The translations under genes and the position numbers were made by a program. Shown piece by piece: positions 43,109-52,005 of a stretch of 64,000 bases of DNA. The first letter of the stretch is position 1, and each line of letters opens with the position of its first letter. Source of the stretch: Loigolactobacillus binensis (GTDB lineage: Bacteria; Bacillota; Bacilli; Lactobacillales; Lactobacillaceae); contig NZ_BJDN01000002.1 of NCBI RefSeq assembly GCF_005405165.1, positions 62,001 to 126,000 on the forward strand, in the 5' to 3' direction. The notes beneath the pieces were generated by a model. It was not told the DNA's origin, searched no databases, and saw only the letters and a list, made by a program, of their open reading frames with translations.

Positions 43109-44323
43109 TTGTTGGCTGGAAAACATGTGGCGTTGTACGTTAGTGGTGGGATCGCCGCGTATAAAGCGGCGTATTTAGTGCGGGATTTAATTCGGCAAGG
43201 TGCGCAGGTTCGGGTTGTGGAAACTACAGGCGCGCAAGCTTTCGTGACGCCGCTCACTTTTCAAACGTTGAGTAAGCATGCGGTTTACACGGATCGCTTT
43301 GCCCAATTAGCACCAGATGAAGTTGCCCATATTGAATTAGCCGATTGGACGGAGATCGCCCTGGTGGCGCCGGCAACGGCTGATTTAATCGCTAAAATGG
43401 CTCACGGTATTGCTGATGATTTTGCTAGTACTGCTTTGCTGGCCACTACTGCGGTTAAGTTTGTGGCGCCGGCGATGAACGTTCATATGTGGGAAAACCC
43501 CGCCACACAGCGCAACGTGACGACTTTGAAGGGTGATGGCGTACACATCATCGAACCGGATACGGGCTTTTTAGCGGAAGGTTATAGTGGTAAGGGGCGT
43601 TTTCCTGAGCCAGAACAAATTGTGGCCCTACTGCGCGCTAAATTACTAGCCCAGGATACCGATTTACTGCTACATGGTCAGCAAGTATTAGTCACTGCTG
43701 GTGGCACGCGGGAACGGCTGGACCCGGTTCGTTATTTGACCAATGATTCTTCTGGTAAAATGGGCTATGCGTTGGCGCAGGCCGCTCAGAATCTAGGTGC
43801 CCAGGTCACGTTGATCAGTGCGCCAACTGCTTTACCTGTTCCAGTGGGGGTAACTTATGTGGGTGTCGACTCCGCAGCGGCGATGCGCGCGGCCTTGTTA
43901 CAGCGCTATGCCACTGCGCAGCTGGTGATCATGGCGGCGGCAGTGGCTGATTTTCGGCCGGCAACAGTTGCGGACAATAAAATAAAAAAGACGACCGCGG
44001 ATTATACGTTGGCGTTAACAAAAAATCCGGATATTTTAGCAGAATTAGGCCAGCAAAAGCAGCAGCAATTTTTAATCGGCTTTGCTGCAGAAACCCAGCA
44101 TTTATTAGCCAATGCCCAGCAGAAATTGGTGACTAAAAAAGTTGATATGATCGTGGCCAACGATGTTTCGCAGGCGCAGGTCGGTTTTGATCACGATACC
44201 AACGCGGTCACCGTTTTACAACCCCAACAGGCACCGCAACAGTTGCCGCTGGCCAGTAAGCAAGTGATCGCCCAGCAGATCCTGCAATTAGCGATCAAAG
44301 CCCAGGCGGCGCGAGCAAATTAA
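43109..44323 (+). CDS. coaBC: Bifunctional phosphopantothenoylcysteine decarboxylase / synthetase
   Basis: 404 residues from the TTG at 43109, 8 nt after GGGGG. An in-frame ATG at 43031 would add 26 residues but lacks a ribosome binding site and precedes the family's normal N-terminus. The CoaC flavoprotein domain (about 1-185) shows VSGGIAAYKAAYLVRDL, with active-site His in DEVAHIELADW and the PAMNVHMWENPATQ loop. The CoaB domain (about 195-404) shows VTAGGTRERLDPVRYLTNDSSGKMG and AAVADFRP. It performs two successive steps of coenzyme A synthesis. Confidence 0.96.
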   Translation: MLAGKHVALYVSGGIAAYKAAYLVRDLIRQGAQVRVVETTGAQAFVTPLTFQTLSKHAVYTDRFAQLAPDEVAHIELADWTEIALVAPATADLIAKMAHGIADDFASTALLATTAVKFVAPAMNVHMWENPATQRNVTTLKGDGVHIIEPDTGFLAEGYSGKGRFPEPEQIVALLRAKLLAQDTDLLLHGQQVLVTAGGTRERLDPVRYLTNDSSGKMGYALAQAAQNLGAQVTLISAPTALPVPVGVTYVGVDSAAAMRAALLQRYATAQLVIMAAAVADFRPATVADNKIKKTTADYTLALTKNPDILAELGQQKQQQFLIGFAAETQHLLANAQQKLVTKKVDMIVANDVSQAQVGFDHDTNAVTVLQPQQAPQQLPLASKQVIAQQILQLAIKAQAARAN

Positions 44324-44338
44324 TTGAACGGTTCCTTA

Positions 44339-44656
44339 TATATTGTGAAGTAGAACCATGTTTCTTGCGGCACGGTTTTGGCCACAAGAATGGTTATCGT
44401 CCGTAACATCCGAGCTTATTAGTGTTTTTGACTAATAAGCAACCTATATTGTGAAGTAGAACCATGTTTCTTGCGGCACGGTTTTGGCCACAAGAATGGT
44501 TATCGTCCGTAACATCTGGGCTTATTAGTGCTTTTGACTAATAAGCAACCTATATTGTGAAGTAGAACCATGTTTCTTGCGGCACGGTTTTGGCCACAAG
44601 AATGGTTATCGTCCGTAACATCTGGGCTTATTAGTGCTTTTGACTAATAAGCAACC
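44339..44656. repeat. Three tandem 106-bp repeats plus a 17-bp partial copy, upstream of priA
   Basis: Units start at 44339, 44445 and 44551, with an exact 106-bp period. Units 2 and 3 are identical; unit 1 differs at three positions near its right end. A fourth partial copy, TATATTGTGAAGTAGAA (44657-44673), runs into the priA ribosome binding site. Each unit contains an imperfect hairpin (TTCTTG-C-GGC pairing with GCC-A-CAAGAA) and a perfect one (CTTATTAGT-N7-ACTAATAAG), plus a 25-codon open frame from ATG to a double TAA. The bases before these ATGs do not form a good ribosome binding site. No T run follows the hairpins, so they are not terminators. I recognise no described family. Confidence 0.95.
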
Positions 44657-44685
44657 TATATTGTGAAGTAGAAAGGTGGTTAGTC

Positions 44686-47100
44686 ATGGCGCAATTTGCT
44701 CAAGTGATCGTTGATGTGCCAACTTTACAAACAAATCGGCCCTATGACTATGCGATTCCAACGATTTGGCAGGCGCAATTACAGGCTGGAATGCGAGTCG
44801 TCGTGCCATTTGGAAATGGTGCACGCCAGGTGCAAGGGTTCGTTGTCGGTTTGACTACGACCCAACCCAATTATGCTGGTGAGGTCAAAACCATTGCGCA
44901 GGTGTTAGACCTGCGACCGGTGTTGAATCCTGAATTGTTGGCGTTGGCACAGTGGCTGGCGCAGTGGACCTTTGCCTTTCAGATCAGCTGTTTGCAGACT
45001 ATGTTACCTAGTGTTTTAAAGGCTAGTTACAGTAAAAAAGTTCGGCTAACAGGTGCCGTCACGCCGGCGACGCAAGCTATTTTCCAGGATAAAACCGAGT
45101 TGGATTTTGCTGATTTGTCACCAGAAACAGTTAAGCAGCTTTTAAAATTACAGCAACAGCAGTTAGTTGAAGTGGTTTATGAAGTTCATGATCGCGCTAA
45201 GGTTAAAACGCTAAAAGCAATTCAACCGCTGTTGTCTGCGGCGGCGTATCGTCAAGCGGCGACACAGGTGCCGGCTAACGCCAAGCGGCAACAAGCGTTA
45301 TTGACTTATTTACAGGCGCACGCCGCTACCACTGCGCCGCTACCAGTTGCACAGATCACTAAGGCCACACAGTTGACTTTGGCCAACATGCACACCGGGG
45401 TGGCAAAAGGCTGGTTGCAATTAGTCGATCTAGAAACTTACCGCGATCCTTACGCTGAATTAGCCAGTGCTCCGCGCACGCAGCCGTTAACGTTAACCGC
45501 AGAACAGGCTCAGGCTGTGGCACAGATCACGGCCGCCAGCCGCCAGCAAAAAGAACAAGTTTTTCTTGTTGAAGGGGTGACTGGCAGCGGTAAAACTGAA
45601 ATTTATTTACAGGCGATCCAAGCCGCGCTTAAAATGGATCGTACCGCTTTGATGTTAGTACCGGAAATTGGTTTAACGCCGCAAATGGTGGCTCGAGTGC
45701 GGGGCCGTTTTGGTGAACGGGTGGCGGTTTTGCACAGCGGCTTATCGAATGGTGAACGCTATGATGAATGGCGGCGGATTGAACGCGGTGAGGCGCAAGT
45801 AGTGGTCGGCGCACGTTCTGCCGTTTTTGCCCCCTTGACTAATTTAGGTTTGATCATCATGGATGAAGAGCACGAAAGTAGTTATAAACAAGACGAAATG
45901 CCACGTTACCACGCCCGCGACGTGGCCTTATGGCGGGCAAAATATCATCATTGCCCAGTGGTACTAGGCAGTGCAACACCGTCGCTGGAATCACGGGCAC
46001 GGGCGCAAAAAGGGGTTTACAAATTGTTACGCTTGAAAGAGCGGGCCAATCATCAACCTTTGCCGCCGGTGACAGTTGTCGATATGAAAAATGAATTAAA
46101 AAAAACCAAAGAGGATAATTTTTCTGATCTGTTAATGCAGGCGTTACGCAAGCGGGTGCAACAGCACGAACAAAGTGTGTTGATGTTAAATCGGCGCGGC
46201 TTTTCTTCATTTGTGATGTGCCGTGACTGTGGTTTCGTGCTTAAATGTCCGAATTGTGATATTTCGCTAACCTTGCACATGGATACGCACTCGATGAAAT
46301 GTCATTATTGTGGGCATGAAGAGGCCATTCCCAAGGTCTGCACTAATTGTCAAAGCCGTAAGATTCGTTATTATGGTACTGGTACCCAAAAAGTGGAAAG
46401 TGAATTGCACACATTATTGCCGGCGGCTCGTATTTTGCGGATGGATGTGGATACTACCCGCCGTAAAGGGGCTCACGCTAAGATCTTGCGCCAATTTGGC
46501 CAGCACCAAGCCGATATTTTATTAGGGACGCAAATGATCGCCAAAGGCTTAGATTTTCCGGATGTCACTTTAGTGGGGGTTTTAAATGCGGATACGGCGC
46601 TAGGGCTACCTGATTTTCGGGCCAGTGAACGTACTTTTCAACTGTTGACGCAGGTCAGTGGTCGTGCCGGCCGTGCTGCCAAGGCTGGTGAAGTTATTGT
46701 TCAAACGTACAACCCAGAACATTATGCGATTCGGTTGGCGCGTCACCATGACTATGAAGGCTTTTATCAGCGGGAAATGACGTTGCGCCATCAAGGGGGC
46801 TACCCGCCGTATTATTACACGATTTTAGTGACCGCCAGCCACGAAGAAGAAAACGAAGCGGCTAAAAAGATTTTTCAGTTAATGAATCAAGTTAAACCGG
46901 CGTTATCGCCCCAGGCCGTTTTGTTAGGGCCGACGCCACGCGCCATTGCCCGGGTCAACAAGCGGTATTATTACCAAATGGTGATCAAGTATAAGCACGA
47001 ACCGGAATTAGAAAAAGTATTGACTCAAATTATGCAAGAAAATCAGGCACGCCACGGAATTCAGATTTCCATTGATCGCGAGCCATTGAGTTTTATATAA
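44686..47100 (+). CDS. priA: Primosomal protein N' (replication restart helicase PriA)
   Basis: 804 residues; AAAGGTGG precedes the ATG. The 3' DNA-binding domain (about 1-105), a winged-helix part, then helicase motifs GVTGSGKTEIYLQA (Walker A), DEEHESSYKQ (DExH) and GSATPSLES. The zinc region has eight Cys in CRDCGFVLKCPNC, then CHYCGHEE and CTNCQSRK. Motif VI is LLTQVSGRAGRAAK. It loads the replicative helicase at stalled forks. It immediately follows the tandem repeat array, whose last partial copy forms its leader. Confidence 0.98.
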   Translation: MAQFAQVIVDVPTLQTNRPYDYAIPTIWQAQLQAGMRVVVPFGNGARQVQGFVVGLTTTQPNYAGEVKTIAQVLDLRPVLNPELLALAQWLAQWTFAFQISCLQTMLPSVLKASYSKKVRLTGAVTPATQAIFQDKTELDFADLSPETVKQLLKLQQQQLVEVVYEVHDRAKVKTLKAIQPLLSAAAYRQAATQVPANAKRQQALLTYLQAHAATTAPLPVAQITKATQLTLANMHTGVAKGWLQLVDLETYRDPYAELASAPRTQPLTLTAEQAQAVAQITAASRQQKEQVFLVEGVTGSGKTEIYLQAIQAALKMDRTALMLVPEIGLTPQMVARVRGRFGERVAVLHSGLSNGERYDEWRRIERGEAQVVVGARSAVFAPLTNLGLIIMDEEHESSYKQDEMPRYHARDVALWRAKYHHCPVVLGSATPSLESRARAQKGVYKLLRLKERANHQPLPPVTVVDMKNELKKTKEDNFSDLLMQALRKRVQQHEQSVLMLNRRGFSSFVMCRDCGFVLKCPNCDISLTLHMDTHSMKCHYCGHEEAIPKVCTNCQSRKIRYYGTGTQKVESELHTLLPAARILRMDVDTTRRKGAHAKILRQFGQHQADILLGTQMIAKGLDFPDVTLVGVLNADTALGLPDFRASERTFQLLTQVSGRAGRAAKAGEVIVQTYNPEHYAIRLARHHDYEGFYQREMTLRHQGGYPPYYYTILVTASHEEENEAAKKIFQLMNQVKPALSPQAVLLGPTPRAIARVNKRYYYQMVIKYKHEPELEKVLTQIMQENQARHGIQISIDREPLSFI

Positions 47101-47122
47101 CCAGTAGAAAGAGGAGAAGTAC

Positions 47123-48070
47123 GTGACTTCAATTGTATTTATGGGGACGCCGGCTTTTTCGGCGCCAATTTTAGAAAGTTTAATTGCCAATGATTATCAA
47201 GTTTTAGCGGCGGTAACTCAGCCTGATCGGCCAGTGGGGCGCAAGCACGTCTTAACACCATCTCCGGTTAAAAAAGTGGCGGTGGCGCATAATATTCCTG
47301 TGTTACAACCGGAAAAATTAAGCGGTAGTCCTGAGGCAGAGCAAATCGTGGCCTTAGCGCCTGATTTAATCATAACGGCGGCTTTCGGCCAATTCTTACC
47401 TAAAAAAGTACTGGCGGCGGCTAAGATCGCGGCGCTTAACGTTCACGCATCGTTGTTACCAAAATATCGTGGCGGCGCGCCGATTCAGTACGCCTTGCTC
47501 AATGGTGAGGCTGAAACTGGCGTGACTATTATGAAAATGGTGATGAAAATGGATGCTGGCGATATTTTACGCCAACAAGCAATTCCGATCACCAGTGATG
47601 ATGACAATGGCACCTTGTTTGCTAAGTTAAGTCAAGTCGGTGAAAAGTTACTATTGGCCACGTTACCAGATCTACTAGCGGGACGTATCACACCGCAACC
47701 GCAGGATGAAAGTCAAGTGACTTTTTCGCCGACGATCAAACCTGGTGAAGAACAAATTACGTTGGCCATGACTGCGGCGGCCATTGATTTCAAGGTGCGT
47801 GCTTTGCGGCCACAACCTGGCGCGTTTGTGAAGATCAACGGCCAACGCACTAAATTATGGCAGGTACAACCAACTGCTGAAGTGACCACTTTAGCGGCAG
47901 GGGCCATCGCGGTTTTAGGTAAGCATCAATTAGGAATCGCCACGGCTGACCAGAAGGTGCTCTACATTAACGAACTACAGCCGGCCGGTAAGGCGAAAAT
48001 GAACATTACCGCTTATTTAAACGGCCAAGGTCACGGCCTAAAGGAAGGGCAAGGACTCATTGAAGACTAA
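47123..48070 (+). CDS. fmt: Methionyl-tRNA formyltransferase
   Basis: 315 residues from a GTG start with GAGGAG upstream. The catalytic N-terminal domain includes VFMGTPAFSAPILESL, the folate-binding NVHASLLPKYRGGAPIQYAL with the catalytic Asn-His, and MKMDAGDIL. The OB-like C-terminal domain (about 205-315) binds the tRNA. It formylates initiator Met-tRNA using 10-formyl-THF, linking it to folD. It overlaps rsmB by 11 nt. Confidence 0.98.
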   Translation: MTSIVFMGTPAFSAPILESLIANDYQVLAAVTQPDRPVGRKHVLTPSPVKKVAVAHNIPVLQPEKLSGSPEAEQIVALAPDLIITAAFGQFLPKKVLAAAKIAALNVHASLLPKYRGGAPIQYALLNGEAETGVTIMKMVMKMDAGDILRQQAIPITSDDDNGTLFAKLSQVGEKLLLATLPDLLAGRITPQPQDESQVTFSPTIKPGEEQITLAMTAAAIDFKVRALRPQPGAFVKINGQRTKLWQVQPTAEVTTLAAGAIAVLGKHQLGIATADQKVLYINELQPAGKAKMNITAYLNGQGHGLKEGQGLIED

Positions 48071-49412
48071 TATTAAGCATTCACCGCGTTATTTAGCGGT
48101 TAAATTATTGGATCGGGTTGCTGATTCCGGTAGCTACGCCAATATTACCTTGGACCAGACGATTGCGAAAGAACAATTACAGCCAGCTGATGCTAGCCTA
48201 TTGACTAACTTAGTTTATGGGGTGATCCAGCGCCAGTTAACGTTGGACTTTTACTTAAAACCGTTTATCAAAAAACCACAACGCCTGGAACGGTGGGCGC
48301 GGCAAAATTTGCGCGTCGCCGTTTATCAAATGGTTTATTTGGATAAAATTCCGAACCGGGCGATTTTCTATGAAGCCACAGAAATTGCTAAAAAAATGGG
48401 GAACCAGGGTGTCGCCGGGTTGATGACGGCTATTTTACGGCAAATTGAACGTCAAGGGGTACCGCAATTAGCGACGATCAGTGAGCCCTTGACGCGTTTA
48501 AGTATTAGTGCCAGTGTTCCCCAATGGTTGGTCGCAAAATTAACTGCACAATTAGGTTTGGCCAAAACGGAGGCTATTTTACAGACGATCAATCAGCCGG
48601 CTGCCGCATCGATCCGGGTGAATACTGCGATTGCCACGGTGCCTGAAGTTCAAGCGGAGCTAGCGGAGTTAGGCTTAGAAACAACGCCTAGTGAGCTTTC
48701 CGACGTTGGCTTAGTTCGGCGGGGCGGCTTTTTGGCTGGGACCACCGCATTTGCGTATGGTCAATACACGGTGCAAGATGAAAGTTCGATGTTGGTGGCG
48801 GCTAGTATGCAGATCGAACCGCAACACCAAGTTTTGGATGCTTGTGCGGCGCCTGGTGGTAAAACCACGCATATTGCGAGCTATTTGTCCGCAGAGGCTG
48901 GTGGGCATGTAGAAGCCTTTGATCTTCATCCCCATAAGGTAAAATTGATCAAAGATAACGCCAAACGCTTGCACGTGGCCGACGTGGTCACGGCGCGTGC
49001 CTTTGATGCCCGTAAATTACGGGATGTGGTGGCCAATAAATCGTTTGATCGGGTTTTAGTGGATGCCCCTTGTTCCGGTCTAGGCCTGATGCGGCGCAAA
49101 CCGGAGATCAAATACGCCCGGCAACCTGAAGATCTACTAAATTTGCAAAAAATTCAATTGGCAATTTTAAATAGTGTGGCAATTAAAGTAAAACCTGGTG
49201 GCATTTTGACCTATAGTACGTGTACAATTGTTAATGAAGAAAATGCGGACGTGATCAAGCAATTTCTCGCCCAGCATGCCGAATTTACGCCAGTTCCGGT
49301 TCACACAGATAAGCCGCTCAAAGTGGCCACCGCGCCATATTTACGGCTTTACCCGGATGATTACGGAACGGACGGTTTCTTCATTTGTAATCTAAAACGG
49401 AAAACGAGGTAA
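48060..49412 (+). CDS. rsmB: 16S rRNA (cytosine-967-C5)-methyltransferase RsmB (Sun)
   Basis: 450 residues from the TTG at 48060 with AAGGA upstream, inside the end of fmt. A NusB-like RNA-binding domain (about 5-130) is followed by a SAM-dependent methyltransferase domain: DACAAPGGKTTHIA, DAPCSGLGLMRRKPEIK (Cys in PC motif) and TYSTCTI (catalytic Cys). It methylates C967 of 16S rRNA. The fmt-rsmB-stp-pknB order is conserved in Firmicutes. Confidence 0.97.
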   Translation: MKTNIKHSPRYLAVKLLDRVADSGSYANITLDQTIAKEQLQPADASLLTNLVYGVIQRQLTLDFYLKPFIKKPQRLERWARQNLRVAVYQMVYLDKIPNRAIFYEATEIAKKMGNQGVAGLMTAILRQIERQGVPQLATISEPLTRLSISASVPQWLVAKLTAQLGLAKTEAILQTINQPAAASIRVNTAIATVPEVQAELAELGLETTPSELSDVGLVRRGGFLAGTTAFAYGQYTVQDESSMLVAASMQIEPQHQVLDACAAPGGKTTHIASYLSAEAGGHVEAFDLHPHKVKLIKDNAKRLHVADVVTARAFDARKLRDVVANKSFDRVLVDAPCSGLGLMRRKPEIKYARQPEDLLNLQKIQLAILNSVAIKVKPGGILTYSTCTIVNEENADVIKQFLAQHAEFTPVPVHTDKPLKVATAPYLRLYPDDYGTDGFFICNLKRKTR

Positions 49413-49417
49413 AAGGG

Positions 49418-50164
49418 ATGAAATTCGCTTACCGAACGGATGTTGGCCAACGTCGGGCGAACAACGAAGATTATGTAAGCGTCTATCAAAATGTAGCTGG
49501 GGTTCAATTTGCGATTGTGGCCGATGGGATGGGTGGTCACTTAGGTGGTGATGTTGCCTCGGCCATGGCCGTTTTACATATTGGCTATGATTTTGAGCAG
49601 ACAGAGTTTGATAAGGTGGAGCCGATCATTTCGTGGTTGGTGGCGGAACTACAAAAGGAAAATGAGCACATTCTCAATAAATCACAACAGTATCCGGATC
49701 TATCGGGGATGGGCACAACCTTTGTGGCGGCGATCTATTATGAAAATGAATTTATTATCGCCAATATTGGGGACAGTCGTGCGTATTTATACCGGGAAGC
49801 ACAACTGAAGCAATTGACCGAAGATCATTCTTTAGTCAATGAGCTGGTCAAGCACGGCCAATTAAGCGCCGAAGCGGCCAAACATCATCCCCAGAAAAAT
49901 ATTATTACCCGGACGCTTGGTGTTTCGGAGCAGGCCGACGCGGACGTTGTTGTGCGTCGCTCGCAGCATGGGGATTATATTTTGCTTTGCTCCGATGGCC
50001 TGACCAACATGGTGACCGATGAGCAAATTGCGACGATTTTAGCGAGTCCGCGGTCACTGGAATTAAAATGTCAGGCCTTGATCGATGCGGCTAATACTGG
50101 CGGCGGGTTAGACAATATTACGGCATTACTATTATACGAGGATCGTGGGGTGGCCGCACAATGA
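49418..50164 (+). CDS. stp: PP2C-family protein phosphatase Stp/PrpC
   Basis: 248 residues. Metal-binding and catalytic motifs of PPM phosphatases: YRTDVGQRRANNEDY, VADGMGGH, GMGTTFVAA, NIGDSRAYLYR and LLCSDGLTNMV, then GGLDNITALL at the end. It removes phosphate from Ser/Thr residues phosphorylated by the PASTA kinase encoded next, and overlaps it by four bases (ATGA). GAGG lies upstream of the ATG. Confidence 0.97.
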   Translation: MKFAYRTDVGQRRANNEDYVSVYQNVAGVQFAIVADGMGGHLGGDVASAMAVLHIGYDFEQTEFDKVEPIISWLVAELQKENEHILNKSQQYPDLSGMGTTFVAAIYYENEFIIANIGDSRAYLYREAQLKQLTEDHSLVNELVKHGQLSAEAAKHHPQKNIITRTLGVSEQADADVVVRRSQHGDYILLCSDGLTNMVTDEQIATILASPRSLELKCQALIDAANTGGGLDNITALLLYEDRGVAAQ

Positions 50165-51876
50165 TGGAAGCAGGATATAAGTTAGGCGGTCGCTACCGGG
50201 TGATCCGGCCAGTCGGTGAAGGTGGCATGGCCAACGTTTATTTGGCACAGGATTTAATTTTAAACCGGGAAGTGGCGATCAAGGTTTTACGTTTGGATCT
50301 GCAAAATGATCCGGATACGATCCGCCGCTTTCAGCGGGAAGAATTAGCTGCCACCGAATTGGTCCATCCAAATATTGTGGCCGTTTATGATGTTGGCGAA
50401 GATAATGGGTTGCAGTATATCGTGATGGAATATGTTTCTGGTACCGATCTTAAACGCTACATTGCTGATCATTACCCGATTTCCTACGCCGAAGTGGTGC
50501 GCATGATGACCGAAATTTTAGCGGCGGTGCAACAGGCCCACTCTCATGGTATCATTCACCGTGACCTCAAGCCGCAGAATATTTTGGTGGCACCGTCTGG
50601 TCATTTGAAGATCACTGATTTTGGGATCGCGGTGGCTTTGTCGGAAAACTCGATCACGCAGACCAACTCAATGTTGGGCTCCGTGCATTATTTGTCACCG
50701 GAACAGGCCCGGGGTAGCATTGCCACTAAGCAATCGGATATTTATTCCTTAGGGATCATTTTGTACGAAATGTTAACTGGTAAGGTACCATTTGAGGGCG
50801 AAACAGCAGTTAGTATTGCCTTAAAGCATTTTCAAAATGAGATCCCTTCAGTGCGCAAATTAGATCCGAATATTCCCCAGGCGTTGGAAAATGTGATTTT
50901 GCGAGCCACGGCTAAGGAGCCCGCCGAACGGTATGCCTCAGTTGGGGCGATGACCGCGGATCTAAAAACCACGCTGTCACCATTACGGGTTGGGGAACCC
51001 AAGTTTATTTCGCAGATCAGTAATGAAGAAACTAAGATCCTACCGTCGCTGTCGGCCGAACAATTTAATGCGACTGCTCCGGTGACTGCAACTGCTGATG
51101 CAGCTAAAACGACGGCGAAGGCTGCGGCGACCACTGCGGCCACAAGCTTACAAACACAAAAGAAGCGGCGCCCACGGTTATGGCCATTGCTGGTGATTTT
51201 AGTGGTGGTGATCCTAGCTGCAGTGGGTGGGTTCATCGCCTATGATCAATTACAGCCAGTAGCAGTGCCTAATGTGGCCGGTATGACCCAGCAAAAGGCC
51301 GAGGCGGCGTTGATCAGTAAACAATTTAAGGTAGGAACAGCCACTAAGCACAGTGATGATCAGGTCAAGGCCGGGCGGGTGATCAAAACCACTCCTGCTA
51401 AAGGCAGTCAACACAAGCGGCAAACTGTGGTCAAACTGCAGATCAGCACCGGACAACCGCAGTATGCTCTCAAAGATTATACCGATCAAAATTATGCGAC
51501 TGTAGCGGCAAAATTAAAAAAAGCGGGCTTTAAGGTTAAGCAGACGACGGTGATCTCGCGTAATTACGCGGCCGACCGCGTTGTGGACCAAAGTATTAGC
51601 GCAGGCCAACAAGTGGTGGCTAAAGGTAAAAAAATTACGTTAACGGTCAGTGTTGGGGCCAATGGCTTTAGTTTGCTGGATATGACGAATTGGTCGCAAG
51701 CCAGTGTGCAAGAATATGCCAGTAGCATGGGCTTTGATCTGAAATTGAAGTATGATTATTCCACGGCGGTGCAAACCGGCACAGTGATGTCACAGACGCC
51801 AAAAGCTGGTACTGCAGTTCCTCATGACGCAAAAGTGACGGTGGTTCTTTCCCGTGGTGGTCAAGACACTAACTAA
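50161..51876 (+). CDS. pknB: PASTA-domain Ser/Thr protein kinase (PrkC/Stk1)
   Basis: 571 residues. Cytoplasmic Hanks-type kinase domain (about 10-275): GEGGMANVYLA, Lys in VAIKVLR, HRDLKPQNIL, DFG and SPEQARG. A linker rich in Ala and Thr (about 290-335) leads to a membrane helix (about 343-363). Three extracellular PASTA repeats follow (about 365-432, 433-500, 501-568). PASTA domains sense peptidoglycan fragments or lipid II; targets in lactic acid bacteria include cell wall and division proteins. Coupled to stp. A hairpin lies downstream at 51902. Confidence 0.97.
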   Translation: MMEAGYKLGGRYRVIRPVGEGGMANVYLAQDLILNREVAIKVLRLDLQNDPDTIRRFQREELAATELVHPNIVAVYDVGEDNGLQYIVMEYVSGTDLKRYIADHYPISYAEVVRMMTEILAAVQQAHSHGIIHRDLKPQNILVAPSGHLKITDFGIAVALSENSITQTNSMLGSVHYLSPEQARGSIATKQSDIYSLGIILYEMLTGKVPFEGETAVSIALKHFQNEIPSVRKLDPNIPQALENVILRATAKEPAERYASVGAMTADLKTTLSPLRVGEPKFISQISNEETKILPSLSAEQFNATAPVTATADAAKTTAKAAATTAATSLQTQKKRRPRLWPLLVILVVVILAAVGGFIAYDQLQPVAVPNVAGMTQQKAEAALISKQFKVGTATKHSDDQVKAGRVIKTTPAKGSQHKRQTVVKLQISTGQPQYALKDYTDQNYATVAAKLKKAGFKVKQTTVISRNYAADRVVDQSISAGQQVVAKGKKITLTVSVGANGFSLLDMTNWSQASVQEYASSMGFDLKLKYDYSTAVQTGTVMSQTPKAGTAVPHDAKVTVVLSRGGQDTN

Positions 51877-51901
51877 TTATAGGTCTGCTCAATCAGTTGG
51901 C

Positions 51902-51927
51902 CAGCGCTAAAATAATTTTAGGCGCTG
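51902..51927 (+). terminator. Hairpin after pknB without a T tail
   Basis: CAGCGC-TAAAAT pairs with ATTTTA-GCGCTG with one bulge. It overlaps a second, weaker hairpin (CTGAC-taa-GTCAG, then TTT). Either may act as terminator or pause before rsgA. Confidence 0.45.
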
Positions 51928-52005
51928 ACTAAGTCAGTTTAAAGCAAAGTGAGTATTATTTGCGGTTGATTTTTAAAGCCATTAAAATAGAAAGTAGGCG
52001 CAAGT

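Noticed and set aside
44421-44439. FapR operator
   Set aside because: The TTAGT-N7-ACTAA spacing resembles a FapR site, but the central bases differ and lactobacilli generally control lipid genes through FabT. The position before priA does not fit either.
44339-44673. CRISPR array (short 17-bp element separated by 89-bp spacers)
   Set aside because: The would-be spacers are practically identical and far too long, and no cas gene is present. It is a plain tandem repeat.
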